64,000 nucleotides of DNA from Lithospermum erythrorhizon (GCA_019722365.1 JADFUC010001620.1:1-64000); one strand, 5' to 3'. Counted from the stretch's first letter, positions 34,870 to 46,146 are shown. The notes: generated by a model not told the origin, from the letters alone. A program made the numbers and translations.

Positions 34870-37700
34870 GCAGATGGTCGATGACTAAATGTTCTAATTG
34901 TGAGGAGTATATTTTGGCGGGAAAAATTAAAGAAACAATTAATGATCCGGTTAAAGGCAACTGTGGGCTATTTATTATGTTGGAATTTTGTCTTAACTAC
35001 CCACATTCATTTTTAAACACTTTCCATATACTCTACTCAAACAACACCAAAACCGCTAACAAATCCCTTTAAATTCATCTTATTTCTTCTACAACTTCAC
35101 AACAAATCACACAAACAATTGCCTCTTTACCCACCGCCTATAACCGTACTTCACATTCTCTCGAAAACAATCAACAATCCCAACACTAAAGATGGTGAAA
35201 ACTCTAAGAGGCCTCAATACGTCGGGAAAAGCCACTAAAGGAAAGAAGAAGGGAGTAGGACGGAGCATTTATACATGCATGGTATGAACCTCCTTTAATG
35301 AACAAAAGCGCCGTAAGGCTAAAGTGTCGAAAGCCGGAATCTACAATCTTCGCGACAAACATGGAGAGGATTTAAACGGTTTTCAGCCCCTGCCAATTTA
35401 AGTATTCCCCCGTTTCCATGATGATGGTTCCACAATGGAGGAAACCCTTGCAATTGTAACAATTATTTAACTTGGGTGGATTATACAAAGGTGCGTGAAA
35501 TTGACAACCCTAGATCGAGTATGGACAACGCGACGATGATGACAGCCAAGGCGGTAAGCCCCATGATGAAATTAATGTTGAGGAGAATGTTATTGAAGAG
35601 GAAGATAAGGCCGATTGTTGGAAGGAAAGAGTCATTGACTTTTCGTGTGTCAAGATATTAGAAACCGCAGATGTCGTAATCCTTTCTGGCTTACGCCATA
35701 TCCGCCAACGGCGGTAGCTGAGTGCGCCGGGGAACCCTCGGTAATTTCGAGGGGCGGGTTGCGCTTGATGGTAATGTCTCGCTTGCCGAGGACATGGTGA
35801 CTAAAAATGTTGAAGAACCAAGCATCGGTGGCTTTGTGCAATAGATCCAAGTGTCAAGACACTACGGATATACGGAAGGATTTCACTCTGTAGGGAGTAC
35901 GTGTTAGAGCCATCTCGTGGCTAACACTACTTCGAGGGTATGGATACCGACATACCAAGTATTGATGTCTTCGAGCTTGTAAATCAGAGGCCGCCGTCAA
36001 GCAGATTGAGACCACGAATGCCGGCTGCCGAGGGTACGACTAAAATGAAGATAGCCTGTAAAGTTAAGAAATATAAGAAAATGAAGCGAAAACCGGGATC
36101 GATGCTAGGAACTTCTGAGCCAAAGAAGAAACTAAGGAAAGAAGATAGGGTAGCCAAGAAAGCAAGGAAGGTCAAAAGAAGAAAGACGAAGGCCGCAGGC
36201 TAAAACCGCAAGAACGAAAATAGGAGGTTATGTCTAAAGAAACTAAAGAAATGATTCCTCCAGTTGTTCAACCATCTGTCGATGACGAATGGTTGCCTGA
36301 GCATGAACCATTGTGGTGATAATGAGGGACGCACTGTGACGAGGAGTCGGATGTTAAAGCATGTTGTCACTGTGAATGTATAAAAGGAGGGAAGTTCAAA
36401 GGCAAGCTCGTAATGAACAAGAATGTAACAAGAATCGGGGAATCAAGCGGATTCCTAGGAAATGTAAGCAAGAGTACCCACAACCAATGTGTCACTAAAT
36501 TTGAAGAAACATGCCGTGGAAGTTTGTGGCTATCAGACGACAAATTAAAACCTGGGCCACAAAGGTGACTCAAAAGAACCTCAACATCACGTGGCATTCC
36601 GAGAGGTGAGCCACGCCAACTGCTTGAAGTTGGCCGGGCCTATACTACCCGGTTAGTCCGAGAATCTTATATGCAATAATATGACTCGAGGACATCGATT
36701 TACATTTCCAAATTCAAATCATCACAAGGTAACCTTCAGAAACTGTACCTTTGATTTCTCCCCTAGGCCGATAAATGACTATTTCTTTGGGAAGACCTAA
36801 CGGGGGCGCAGTGGGGTACACCCAAGGCCCAATGATATTGTAAAAGTGTTAACCGGAGGAGCCATTGACTCATGGCCTGACAAGGGACTCCCTTCCTCTA
36901 GACTAAGTGTTAAATATAGCTGTGTGCTGGCTACAAGTTGGTGTGTAGCTAATCGATTCCCACTACCCACAACACTAGTGTGTCTCGAATCATCGTGTTT
37001 CTGTACACGATCGCACCGGAGCCTTATTATTTGACTTAGGCGGCTCGCTTGATAAAATTATTCAACATGCACAATCCCATGCTGTGCTCAAGCCTATAGC
37101 CTATCCCAGCATGATATGTAGCATCCTCCTAGCCCAACACAACATTCTAACCGCAAATGACACCGGCGGCCACCTGTGAGTTATCACCCATCAATCCGAA
37201 ACTAATGGAAGGGACACATGTTGTTGATGTGCCGTTGGCACCTCTTGATGAAGAAGGGGCTTCAGGGAGTCACACTGATGGAACTGTTCAGCTCTTACGA
37301 GACGAGATCCGATATTTGAATGGAGTTATTCAGTCTAGCATGGCTAGAAAATCCGTGGTCGAGGCAAGCCAGAAGATTGATTGAGACATGATCCAAATGA
37401 CGGTGTCAAGCAGATGCTTGATTGTGTTTGCCCATGTGCTAGTAACCATCAAAGTTTGTGCTTTGGTTATGTTTTTTGTGACAAATAGGGGAGATGTCCT
37501 GACGGAGATCCCTATATGGGTGTTATGTTTTTTTTTGTCTTTTCTTTTGCCATGTGTTTATGGATATCTGGTGTTGTTATGTTGTTTTATGGCACCTGTT
37601 TAACCATTTGTCTTAACTACTGTACTGACATTTGGACTAAGGTTTATGTTCAAATTCCATCTTGTGTCTATTGGCGGATATTTATGCCTTTTCTATTTGC
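34870..37700 (+). pseudogene. copia-3 extra downstream region (Sirevirus envelope-like position), decayed
   Basis: 2.8 kb between RNase H and 3' LTR, where Sireviruses may carry an additional, so-called envelope-like gene. A coding-like start lies near 35192 (lysine-rich). 35940-36203 is an 87-codon lysine/arginine-rich frame. 37157-37384 is a 75-codon frame with acidic then helical sequence (VQLLRDEIRYLNGVIQSSMARKSV). Hydrophobic frames follow at 37388-37603. All are fragments. Whether the ancestral product was an envelope protein is not shown by the sequence. Confidence 0.5.
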
Positions 37701-37764
37701 GGATATATACACTAAAATGTGACGTGTAAGGTTCTCAAATTATTTGTCGAGAAAAACTTACCCA

Positions 37765-37775
37765 AATGGGGAGTT
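37765..37775 (+). other. copia-3 polypurine tract
   Basis: AAATGGGGAG-type purine run immediately before the TGTTAG of the 3' LTR. Confidence 0.7.
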
Positions 37776-38554
37776 TGTTAGTGCATAAAAATTGCCAAGT
37801 ATTTCGCGAGTCACGACCACCTGTCCCTAACAGATGGCAGCAACAACGCGAGGGCCGAGTGTATCTTTCAAAGAAGATTTTGTTACCATATATAAAGGAG
37901 ATCTCGGTAGATATGATTTTGCTAATCGAAAAAGGCATTACTTGGTGATCAAGCTACAAGAAATACACATCTAAAATAAAGAAGGAAAAAGGACAGATTG
38001 CATTTCATATATTAACAAGATGGAAGTTTTTGTTTATGGTAACCTTTACCATAAACTTGGTTGAACCGACACTATATAAAAGCTTCTAATGCAGACGGAG
38101 AAGAGGGCGAAACAAGAGAGATTTCTGCATTGTGATTTGTGAAGCAAACGAGCTTTGAGAGTTTTATTTTATTGTATAGAGTGAATGTACGGAGTGATCT
38201 ATAAACTCCTTTAGATTGTTCAACTGTTGTTAACACTTGGTTACAAATGCTTATAGTGATGATTCACGCGTTGACACATACTAGTGGATGAGTACGTAGC
38301 AGGTGATGTGGCTTGTAGTAAGGAGCCTCGGACTATACATCCGTATTGGAGTAGAATACATAAAAAGAATGGGAGCATTCGCGATAAATCCTTGTTTGTA
38401 ATTCTCGATCATAGTGGAATCTCTTCACCGCGTGTTGCCCCCAAACGTGAATGGTTACCGATTGCTGTTTACCTTTGAAAGATTTTACTTTCCAAGTCAT
38501 AGTCAATATCGAACTATTAACAACCGGTCATATGTAGTAGATTACATTATTACA
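37776..38554 (+). repeat. copia-3 3' LTR (779 bp)
   Basis: Pairs with 30297-31127. A TATA-like TATATAAAAG lies at 38073-38082 on the plus strand, so an LTR-driven transcript would run toward the MADS gene, whose ATG is 405 bp past the LTR end. Ends ATTATTACA, followed by the TTAGT duplication. Confidence 0.9.
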
Positions 38555-38858
38555 TTAGTGACACGTTAACCTTTATGATTCTATTGTGAATACCTCATAG
38601 AAGTAATTGCAGTGCAACCTTAGTATAGAAATCTGAGATAAATAGCATAATATCAGAACCATATCATTGCAATTGATAAGTATGTACTTACTTACCAAAT
38701 AGTGTCCAACCTGTAATGATATGTCAATATTATCCTGTAAGAATTGTTACTGGTCAACAAATAATGAGTAAGATATACATCATAAATTGGTTTCTCAAAC
38801 AAACGATTGTGACTGATTTTGAAATCTTTAGTATTGATTTTGGTATCATTTCTACCAA

Positions 38859-38867
38859 TATATATAG
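38859..38867 (+). promoter_or_regulatory. TATA-like box of the MADS gene
   Basis: TATATATAG about 95 bp upstream of the ATG at 38960, a usual distance for a plant core promoter with a short leader. It lies outside the copia-3 LTR. No canonical CArG box (CC, six A/T, GG) was found between the LTR and the ATG. Confidence 0.45.
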
Positions 38868-38959
38868 CAATTGGCCTAATTTGGAACTACAACCGAGACA
38901 TACTGGCCATCTACAGTTCCCTCCTTCCATTTCTTGAACTATTTTTGTCAAAATTGACA

Positions 38960-39685
38960 ATGGCTAGAAAGAAGATAACACTTGCCTATATCAATAATGA
39001 CTCCCAAAGGAAAGCAACATTCAAGAAAAGAAGAAAAGGTCTAATGAAGAAGGTGAGGGAATTAAGCACTCTTTGTGGCATTGATGCATGTGCCATTATT
39101 TACAGTCCATATGAGACTCAGCCTGATGTGTGGCCAAACACATCTGACGTGCAACGAGTTGTTGCACAGTTCATCAGGATGCCAGAGATGGAACAAAGCA
39201 AGAAAATGGTCAATCAAGAAGGTTTTATCCGGCAAAGGATCACCAAAGTGACTGAACAGTTGAAGAAGCAACATATGGACAATCGTGAAAAAGACATGAC
39301 TGATTTAATGTACCAATGCTTGACAGGGAGAGGGCTGCAAAACTTGATGATGCCAGATTTGAATGATCTTGGATGGCTGGTTGATCAAAAACTGAAGGAA
39401 ATTAGCAAGAGGATCGATTTCTTGAAAAAGGGAACCCCTCAGCATGAAACTGTGGTACAAGATCATTCAGCAGTATCCACCACTGGAATACCATCAAAAA
39501 ATGTAGATGTGCAAGAGCAAAAGCTGCCCATGGATTCGGCTATAGATGCTTTACAGAGGCCACAGTGGTTTACTGACTGGATAAACGAATCGAGCGAGCA
39601 AATGCACTTTGCTCGTGGAAATGAGGTGATGATGCCATTCAATAATAACCAGAATACCTCTTGGCCTGGCCATTTCTTCCCTTAA
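38960..39685 (+). CDS. type I (M-gamma, AGL80-like) MADS-box transcription factor
   Basis: A single intact exon of 241 codons. Residues 1-60 form the MADS domain, starting MARKKITLAYINNDSQRKAT, then FKKRRKGLMKKVRELSTLCGIDACAIIYSP, which binds DNA and dimerises. VWPN and the segment QFIRMPEMEQSKKMVNQEGFIRQRI (about 71-94) are strong marks of the M-gamma group (AGL80/PHERES relatives of Arabidopsis). Residues 85-155 are helical and charged, in the place of the dimerisation region. The tail is Gln/Asn/Pro-rich. Length and absence of introns fit the class. The frame is open back to 38819, but the ATG at 38960 is chosen because MARKK is the conserved start. In Arabidopsis such genes act in the female gametophyte and endosperm; that role here is inferred. 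It is the only clearly intact host gene and sits close to a Sirevirus LTR. The exact orthologue cannot be assigned. Confidence 0.93.
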   Translation: MARKKITLAYINNDSQRKATFKKRRKGLMKKVRELSTLCGIDACAIIYSPYETQPDVWPNTSDVQRVVAQFIRMPEMEQSKKMVNQEGFIRQRITKVTEQLKKQHMDNREKDMTDLMYQCLTGRGLQNLMMPDLNDLGWLVDQKLKEISKRIDFLKKGTPQHETVVQDHSAVSTTGIPSKNVDVQEQKLPMDSAIDALQRPQWFTDWINESSEQMHFARGNEVMMPFNNNQNTSWPGHFFP

Positions 39686-40190
39686 ATTCATTATCTTAAG
39701 TAATCATTTCACCACTTGTTTGATTTATTTTGAAATCTGTGATAGTACTCGTACTCATGTATGCTTGTTTATTACAATCATTTTACTTTCTCGTTACTAT
39801 ATATTTAAATGTTCAATTGTTACTGATCTAGTAATCAAAATGTTTGCAAAATGTTACGTATTCAATATTTCAATACTCTCCCCAGATATATTATGTGATG
39901 AGAGAATCCAATGTATTAAATTCAGCACAACTAAAAGTCGGATATGCAACATTGCATTGATATACAACTTTTTTAAAGATTTATGCAACGTTTTCCAGAT
40001 TCACAAATGCACCAAACTATAATTTTCCAAAAGTTTTCACCAAACTGATTAGAAAAGGCTTATAATCTTATAACAAACGAAAACGATACAAGAATTACTG
40101 GTTAAAGGTAAAGCACAGTCCCAAATTCAAGATAATAAACCTAAAAATATACAGATAAAATTTGGGAAACATTTGAAGATGATTGGCTAT
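39686..40190. other. 3' flank of the MADS gene
   Basis: AT-rich, no further gene. The 100-codon frame at 39720-40022 has no recognisable features. It presumably holds the 3' UTR and polyadenylation signals, which I could not fix. Confidence 0.45.
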
Positions 40191-40194
40191 TAAT

Positions 40195-40709
40195 ATTTTG
40201 TCATCAATTTAGGAAAATCAGGAAGAATGACGAAGAATGAGGTTGAAGAGGCTTTAAAGAAGATGAAAAAAGTAAAAGTTGTCGGTCCCGATAACATTCC
40301 TATTGAAGTAGTGCGGAAGTGCTTTGGGGAGAACGTACTAGATCAGTAGATTGGTTAACACTCAACAAGGTTTTAAGAGCATACTAGATCCTTGGAGGGA
40401 AAGTATGATGGTACCCATCTTTAAAAATAAAGGAAAAATTCAAGATTGCACAAACTATCGGGGAATTAAAATGATGAGTCATACTCCAAAACTAAGAAAG
40501 GGTGCTTGAAAGGAGGTTAAGGAAGACTATTGATATTATGATAACCAATTTGGATTTATGTCAGGACGATCAACCATGGAAGTTCTTGTTGAGGTTGATG
40601 GACCTTTAAAAGGACAAATAAAAAGACCTTAAGGTATTCATAGTTTTGGAGAAGGCATATGACCAGGTCCCACGAGATATGTGTATAATATGCGTTTTGT
40701 CAAAGCAAT

Positions 40710-40787
<78 letters not shown>

Positions 40788-40940
40788 GGAGCTACGACGA
40801 CAGACAAGATGTGTGAACGAGAGAGCAGCAAGTTTCCAATTGCAATTGGTCTCCAACAAGGCTCGGCTTTGAACTCATATTTGTTTGAACATGTGATGGG
40901 TGAACTTAGGAGACATATTCAAGATGAAATACCTAGGTGA
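40195..40940 (+). pseudogene. RTE-type LINE reverse transcriptase fragment
   Basis: Conceptual translation across frames shows MTKNEVEEALKKMK, VVGPDNIPIEV, MVPIFKNKG, CTNYRGIKMMSHT, NQFGFMSGRSTMEVL, KAYDQVPRDM, and after the AT microsatellite FPIAIGLQQGSALNSYLF and GELRRHIQDEIPR. These are the ordered RT motifs of plant RTE-clade non-LTR retrotransposons. The catalytic FADD box is missing: the homology stops at 40940. Stops and a 70-bp AT tract break the frame. Confidence 0.85.
40715..40784. repeat. (AT)35 microsatellite
   Basis: Seventy bases of uninterrupted AT dinucleotide inside the LINE RT remnant, producing false Ile/Tyr-repeat frames on both strands. Likely hypervariable in length and prone to assembly error. 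Confidence 0.95.
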
Positions 40941-41480
40941 ATGTAACGCCCGACCTAATCCGCCTGCACGTGCCGGGGATTGGCTGACCGAATTCACAAA
41001 CCACCATAGGTCTCACGTACTCACTGTTACAAAGCATTAAACGATTGGAAATTAGAGAATTGAATAATCTATCAAGTTTAATATCTATTATATAATTTCT
41101 CCAATATATATATATATTATATATATATATATAATATCAAATACGTATAAGATTTACATTTACCTTCATAACTTCTATAACAATTGTAAATGGGTCTTGG
41201 AAGAAATCTATAGAGGGGAGGTTGAGCAACGATTAAGAATTGGAGAAACGTATGCGTATGATGGTTGTGTGGAATTTTAGTGTTATAGGTTGTGAAAGAA
41301 AAAAAGAAAGGAAGGTGGCCGAAATTCTTGTTGAGAATTGGAGAGGTTTATGTATCAGGGTTTCTTTTGTATTTGAACTATCATAAAACAAAAAAGGAGT
41401 CATCAAAGAGTAAAGTTAAGATAGATATCTAAACCTTATCCATCCCTCGAAAAACCTCCTTTGCACATTCAGTTCTTTGT
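40941..41480. other. intergenic or insert start, no gene
   Basis: Begins TGTAACGCCCGACC right where the LINE homology stops, resembling an LTR start, but no partner LTR was found. A second AT-rich microsatellite lies at about 41104-41134. Confidence 0.35.
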
Positions 41481-41995
41481 AGGGTTGTTATCGAGCCGAG
41501 TCGCCTCCCCGTTTCGCTATACCGACCGCCTAAGCTCGAACCAACCTCGACCAAACTCGCTCGGTATCACCCGAGTCCCGAACATAGACCGAAATTGGCA
41601 CGAATAGAAAAATAGGTGGGGACTACTCGGGACCGAATCGAAATTTACCTGAACCGACCGAATCGGCTAATTTAAACCGACCAAATCGACACGAAACCGA
41701 CCGAAATTATCAAATCGACCGAAATGACTAAATTAAATCATACTTAATTTAACCGGACTAAAACTATCGAAACATACAATATTTTATGTTTAATTTTATG
41801 TTGGATTCTATGTTATATTTATTACAATGTTGGAGTTGTAAAATTTTATTTTTTAAAAGGAACTGAAGTTCCCCTGCCCGTCCCCGATTAACCCGACTGT
41901 TCCGAGTCCAAGTGTAGACTCGAAATCAGAATCGATTCAATTTCGAGCCGGGTTACCGGTCCGAGTCCCGGCTACCTGCCGCGAAAACTTAGTTC
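41481..41995. repeat. ACCGA-rich segment, candidate hAT-like element
   Basis: Dense imperfect repeats of ACCGA/GACCGAAA and CGAGTC on one strand, with a CCGGGTTACCGG-type end. The flanks AGTTCTTT (left) and AGTTCCTA (right) match at 6 of 8 positions, compatible with an 8-bp hAT duplication. The ends share only a short GAGCCGAG / AGCCGGGACTC inverted similarity. Classification is tentative. Confidence 0.35.
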
Positions 41996-42039
41996 CTAAG
42001 GAGATATGAATACCACATAACCGCCTCGGGCTTAGCTGA

Positions 42040-42088
42040 AACGTCAGATTATAATGGATCCCACTTAGCCGGGATAAGGCTTGGTTTG
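42040..42088 (+). repeat. LINE-like 3' tail
   Basis: The GGATCCCACTTAGCCGGGAT + AAGGCTTGGTTT motif resembles the 3' end of plant RTE LINEs. With the RT fragment at 40195-40940, it suggests one LINE whose middle was replaced or interrupted by about 1.1 kb of other sequence. Confidence 0.45.
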
Positions 42089-42899
42089 GATTTTGTTACA
42101 ATCAAGATACCGCAATTTTAGTTTTTGTTTGTAATTTTTATAATTGTGAGAGATCTATATATATGAATAATAAATATGTCAATTGATTCGAGTTTAAGTT
42201 ATATAATTTTATTTTTATTTATTTTTTAATGTATTAAAAATAAAAAAATATATTTTTTGTAATTTTTGGGTTACGGATGGAGTTTAAAAGCGCCGCTTAA
42301 GTTCTAACTCTTGGACGACGCTTAGAGAATTGAAGCGCCATTTAAGAGCTTATATGGCATTTCACAGGAGCTCCTTCCAAGTGTTCTTTTGCAATGTAGC
42401 GATCTGGATTAACGACGGAAATAGGTGTAAGAAATTTTGTAAATATAATGAAATTTTGCAAAATGTTTCATGCATATAGGACGACAATAGGATTGATTTA
42501 AGGGCAAAAGGTATATATGATCACCTATGTTTGAGTTGTATTACCAGTCGATCACTTATGTTTCAAAGCAATATCTTATTTAAACTTAATTTACTATAGA
42601 CCGTAGTAATTGTATTTATAACCGTATCTATATATTGTAGTAATTGTCCTTATAAATATTGAGTCATGCTTAATATATTTTGATCACATGAATTCAATAC
42701 GGTGTCTTATTTTTTTTTTCTATGCCATTCTCATCATAAACGAAAGCCTCTTTTAATATTGTAAATAGTGAAAATTTATTAAAATATTAATTAAATTGAT
42801 TAAAACGAATGAATCGAATTAATTGATCATCGAATATCTAAAAATGTCAAGTGACTGATTAGGGTTCTCGATCAAAGACTAAACTAAACTAGGGTTCCC
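42089..42899. other. intergenic, no gene seen
   Basis: AT-rich. About 42496-42580 (GGCAAAAGGTATATATGATCACC, then a similar GATCACTTATGTTT) looks like the terminal part of a small DNA transposon, but no opposite end was found. Confidence 0.35.
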
Positions 42900-43880
42900 C
42901 GGAATTAATCGAAGTCAAAATAAGGGTTTAAACATTAATTAATGTTGGAAAATTACGCAACTAATTCATAATAAACATGAACAAATGTAATCAAGATCGA
43001 ATAAATGTATAAAATCGAATTACAAACATACATATATAAATTCATACACGTATGAATACAAGAGTACTTACAATATGCAACGGATATTATCGTCAAACTT
43101 TCTCAACCGAGACCTCCTTTGAATACCTTAGCACCTCAAATAAAATGCCCATTAGTCCAATACCTCAAGAAGCGGTTGGAATCCTCGTGATTGATTTGAT
43201 AGAATCTTTATGAACTATTGGATTAATAAATATGAGTCAAAAACTTGACTCAAATTTGCAGAGAAAAGGAGGCGGCGTATTGAGTAGGGAAGATGACCCA
43301 AGCTTTTTTCATTTTCTAACTCCTCATATATATAGACACAACCCGTTCTCGCCTGAATAGCTCAACTCGTTAATAGTTAAGCTAACCCGTTAAGCCGTTA
43401 ACTAATTTATTACTAAACAAGTAAGTAACTTAACAAGTCACAAGTGAACTATATTAGTTAGGCCATTCAATAAACTTACAAGTTTATTTATTCAATTTAG
43501 TTCAATATGGATTTTATACTATAAGTGTAAAAATCCTCGATCGAGTATCTCGTCGATTTCAATCGACTCTCAATCTAGCAACCACGATTTAATTCCATAC
43601 ATGGAATATAACTCAACATAATTGATGTCTCAGAATCTTTTCGGGCTCAGATAATATTAGTTGTATAATAATATAATTGACCATTATGATTATTATATCG
43701 ATTATGTTTCGATCTACAATCGCATGAACCCCTTAATATTATCTGTGAGCCCAATTTAGTAATTTATAATTACTATTCATTGAACACTTAGTTTGAGTAA
43801 CTTTACTTAACTAAAAACTAGTAAAATGAATTATTACAATAATTGTCGCAACGATAATTATAGGAACCAAAACATCGTGA
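42900..43880. repeat. dispersed repeat, copy B
   Basis: Diverged relative of 7020-8080, sharing the same order of words around ACAAGAG + ACTTACA, CTCGTTAA, GTCACAAGTGA, GTTGTATAATAATA, TTATTATATCGATTA and GCATGAACCCCTTAA. Non-coding. Confidence 0.55.
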
Positions 43881-43999
43881 TTTCCAAAAAAATTAAAACC
43901 TTATATTTTTAAACTCAAAAAAGTGGTTCCCCGAAAAATAGCTCCGAATTAAAAGTCAATTAAATTAGGGCTCCAAAATCCGTAATTTTATTATATATT

Positions 44000-44106
44000 T
44001 GTACCGGCCAAAGGGCCCGGGCGAAAGTCTGGAAGTCAAGTGGCTCAAAAATAAAGACTCTAGAAAGTACGGGTTTGAAATAAAGACTCCAGAAGTCCCT
44101 GGTCGC
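44000..44106 (+). repeat. gypsy-2 5' LTR, left piece
   Basis: AAAATAAAGACTCTAGAAA ... GAAATAAAGACTCCAG-AAGTCC at 44049-44096 is repeated in the 3' LTR at 61183-61234. The LTR then stops at the nested element and resumes at 52028. About 50 bp present in the 3' LTR at this point are missing here. Confidence 0.65.
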
Positions 44107-45760
44107 AAAAGAGTCATGGATGTGAGAAATGAAAAAAACTTGACATTGTGTTTAACGAGCCTCGGCAAACCTAGTGCCCCTCGACCCTCCGCTTTTCAAC
44201 CTTGGATTTGGAAATGTAACCTTGTATATATTATCCGAGTAAACCCTCCCTAGCGCATAAAGTTAGAACTCAATATATACCGCCTAGCTAACCCACTGCA
44301 CCACCTAGCTACCCCCTCTAGGCAACCACCCGAGAACCCTGGTTACAACCTCGAAACCCCGAGCATTCAAGATCTACCCAACCTTATAGCTATCCACCAA
44401 AATGATTAACAATCTCAAGCATCAATCCACACACTACTTCCGCAAGAATACCACTTACTCGCGGAACCTTGTGCTAACCTTTTCTACCTCAAACTCGAGT
44501 GTTCAAGATCTATCCAACCTTGAACAATCTTCTAGCTACTACTAGAAGGGACTAGCAATCCGCCACCCACAATAATCGATCTCACCTCCAAGCAAGAAAC
44601 CACCTACTCAGGAACCTTTGTGCTAACATTTTCTCAAAGAAAAGTTTTACTCTTAAACAAGATAATTCCTCAATGGATTGATGAGTATTACAATTTTAGC
44701 TCTAAAGTCCTACGTGTAGATGAAGTTGAAGCTTGTTTGAATCTCCTTGTGGAGTAGATATAAACTTGATGAAGCTTTTCTTTCTCTCTTGAGAAATTCA
44801 ACAAACACCTTGAATACTCATTCTTATCACAATCTCTATATATAAAAGTTAAGCACAATTCTAGTCCAAAGTCTAGAGGATAATGAAAATTAAAGCTTAT
44901 TCTAGGAGAGATTGATGTTAAAATAAGATAGATTTACCTTAGAAAATATTAAAAAATTGTAGGAAAAAGGCTTGGGATAAAATGGTTTCGAGTGGGGTTT
45001 TGTGGTGTAAAATTTGAGCTCAAACAATCATATTCCTCATACCATCGAGCCCATCAGAGTCGAGGCCACGGGAGCCCCTTGAACATGCGTAAAAGTTTAT
45101 CAATTATCGAGATCACATCGAGTGCTCCATCGTGACCATGTTCCCACGATGGGAGCCTCATGAACTTATTTAAAGTTTACTCAAATTTCTCATCGAAAGT
45201 GCTCCATCGTGATCATATGCCCACTAAAGGACCAACTTAAAAAATAATTTCAAATAAGTATAACTTCGATTTTGACAATTCAAAATATGTTGGAAAACTA
45301 TTTTAAAAACATTTAACAATATGATATCAAACCCTTGCTTTACAAATATCATTTTGGAATATTTTTATTTTGGCAAAACATTCTTTAAAAAACTTGAAAC
45401 GGTTAACAAATTTTTGTCAAGAATGATTGAAAAATTATCTTCATATAAGAGCTTCAACTAAGATTATTCAAGAGACTTTAAACTATTATTTGAAGCTAAT
45501 CCTTTATCTTTTGTAAGAGCTTTTGCATCCATAGTATCACCATTACTCGATATCCTTAACACTCTTGAATTCCTCTTCTTTCTTCTTTTGAATTCATTTG
45601 AAATTGCGCCGTTTCTTTGAATATCTTGACTTCTCAATGTCAATGGTCTTGGCAAACATCTTTCTAACATGACTACATAAAAAATACTTAATCACACATG
45701 TTAGAGAAAATCAATGTTTTAGTAATCATCAAAACAAGGAATTTAGTATGATATATAGCA
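44107..45760 (-). repeat. 3' LTR of the gag-only element (left, truncated)
   Basis: Matches 50294-52025 (GTTTAACGAGC, CGGCAAACCTAGTGC, CCTTGTATATATTATCC, CAATATATACCG, CACCTAGCTAC, AACAATCTTCTAGCTACTAC, AGTGCTCCATCGTGA). It lacks the last about 370 bp of LTR seen at 49925-50293, so the outer end was lost at the junction with gypsy-2. Starts TGCTATATATC on the minus strand at 45760. Confidence 0.75.
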
Positions 45761-45764
45761 TCAT

Positions 45765-45776
45765 TCTCCCCCTTTT
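45765..45776 (-). other. polypurine tract of the gag-only element
   Basis: Minus-strand AAAAGGGGGAGA, four bases from the LTR start. Similar GGGGGAG strings recur at 46451-46457 and 46477-46490. Confidence 0.7.
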
Positions 45777-46146
45777 GTGTCATAAAAAAGGTATAAATTA
45801 AGTTTAATAAGATACCACAAACATGTCAAGCAAGGATAATGATTTTAGCACATTTGACATGAGTCATACACTAGCGTAAAAGATTAACAATGAAGCACAA
45901 AGCAAGTGTATATGACATCACATATACATCCATTTCAAGGTCCAACTTGAAAAGGTGCAACAAAAAGACCAAGTGATGTCAAACATATGTCATGAAATGA
46001 TTAAATTAAGAACAATGACATATGATAAAATATTACTTCAATTCTCTTTTTCAAAAAATTTGAAAAACTCAAAAGAGAATAACTAATAGGATCGTCCCTC
46101 AAACAAAGTTATTATCGAGAAAAAAGAAGATCATAAGTTTGTCAAT

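Larger units (their letters stand above)
30297..38554 (+). mobile_element. Sirevirus-like Ty1/copia element (copia-3), 8258 bp, complete in outline
   Basis: Two homologous LTRs (30297-31127 and 37776-38554), both TGTTAGTGCAT...TTACA, are flanked by the perfect 5-bp direct repeat TTAGT (30292-30296 and 38555-38559). Inside, in order: primer-binding-site remnant, gag with coiled coil and zinc knuckle, protease, integrase, RT, RNase H, then an extra 2.8-kb region before the 3' LTR. A Gag of this type plus an extra region between RNase H and 3' LTR is characteristic of the Sirevirus (SIRE) lineage. Coding parts are broken by many stops and frameshifts. Confidence 0.9.

Noticed and set aside
35940..36203. 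Lys/Arg-rich 87-codon frame considered as a histone- or ribosomal-like gene
   Set aside because: No such family motif. It lies inside the Sirevirus between pol and 3' LTR, so it is treated as part of the decayed extra region.
38819..38959. 47-codon upstream extension of the MADS frame
   Set aside because: The MADS domain of this class starts at MARKK. The extension is hydrophobic, unrelated, and overlaps the TATA-like box.
40638..40872. Frames with long Ile/Tyr repeats on both strands
   Set aside because: They are translations of the (AT)35 microsatellite.
45464..45670. 68-codon antisense frame
   Set aside because: Lies in the LTR of the gag-only element and is broken in the other LTR copy at about 51730-51900.
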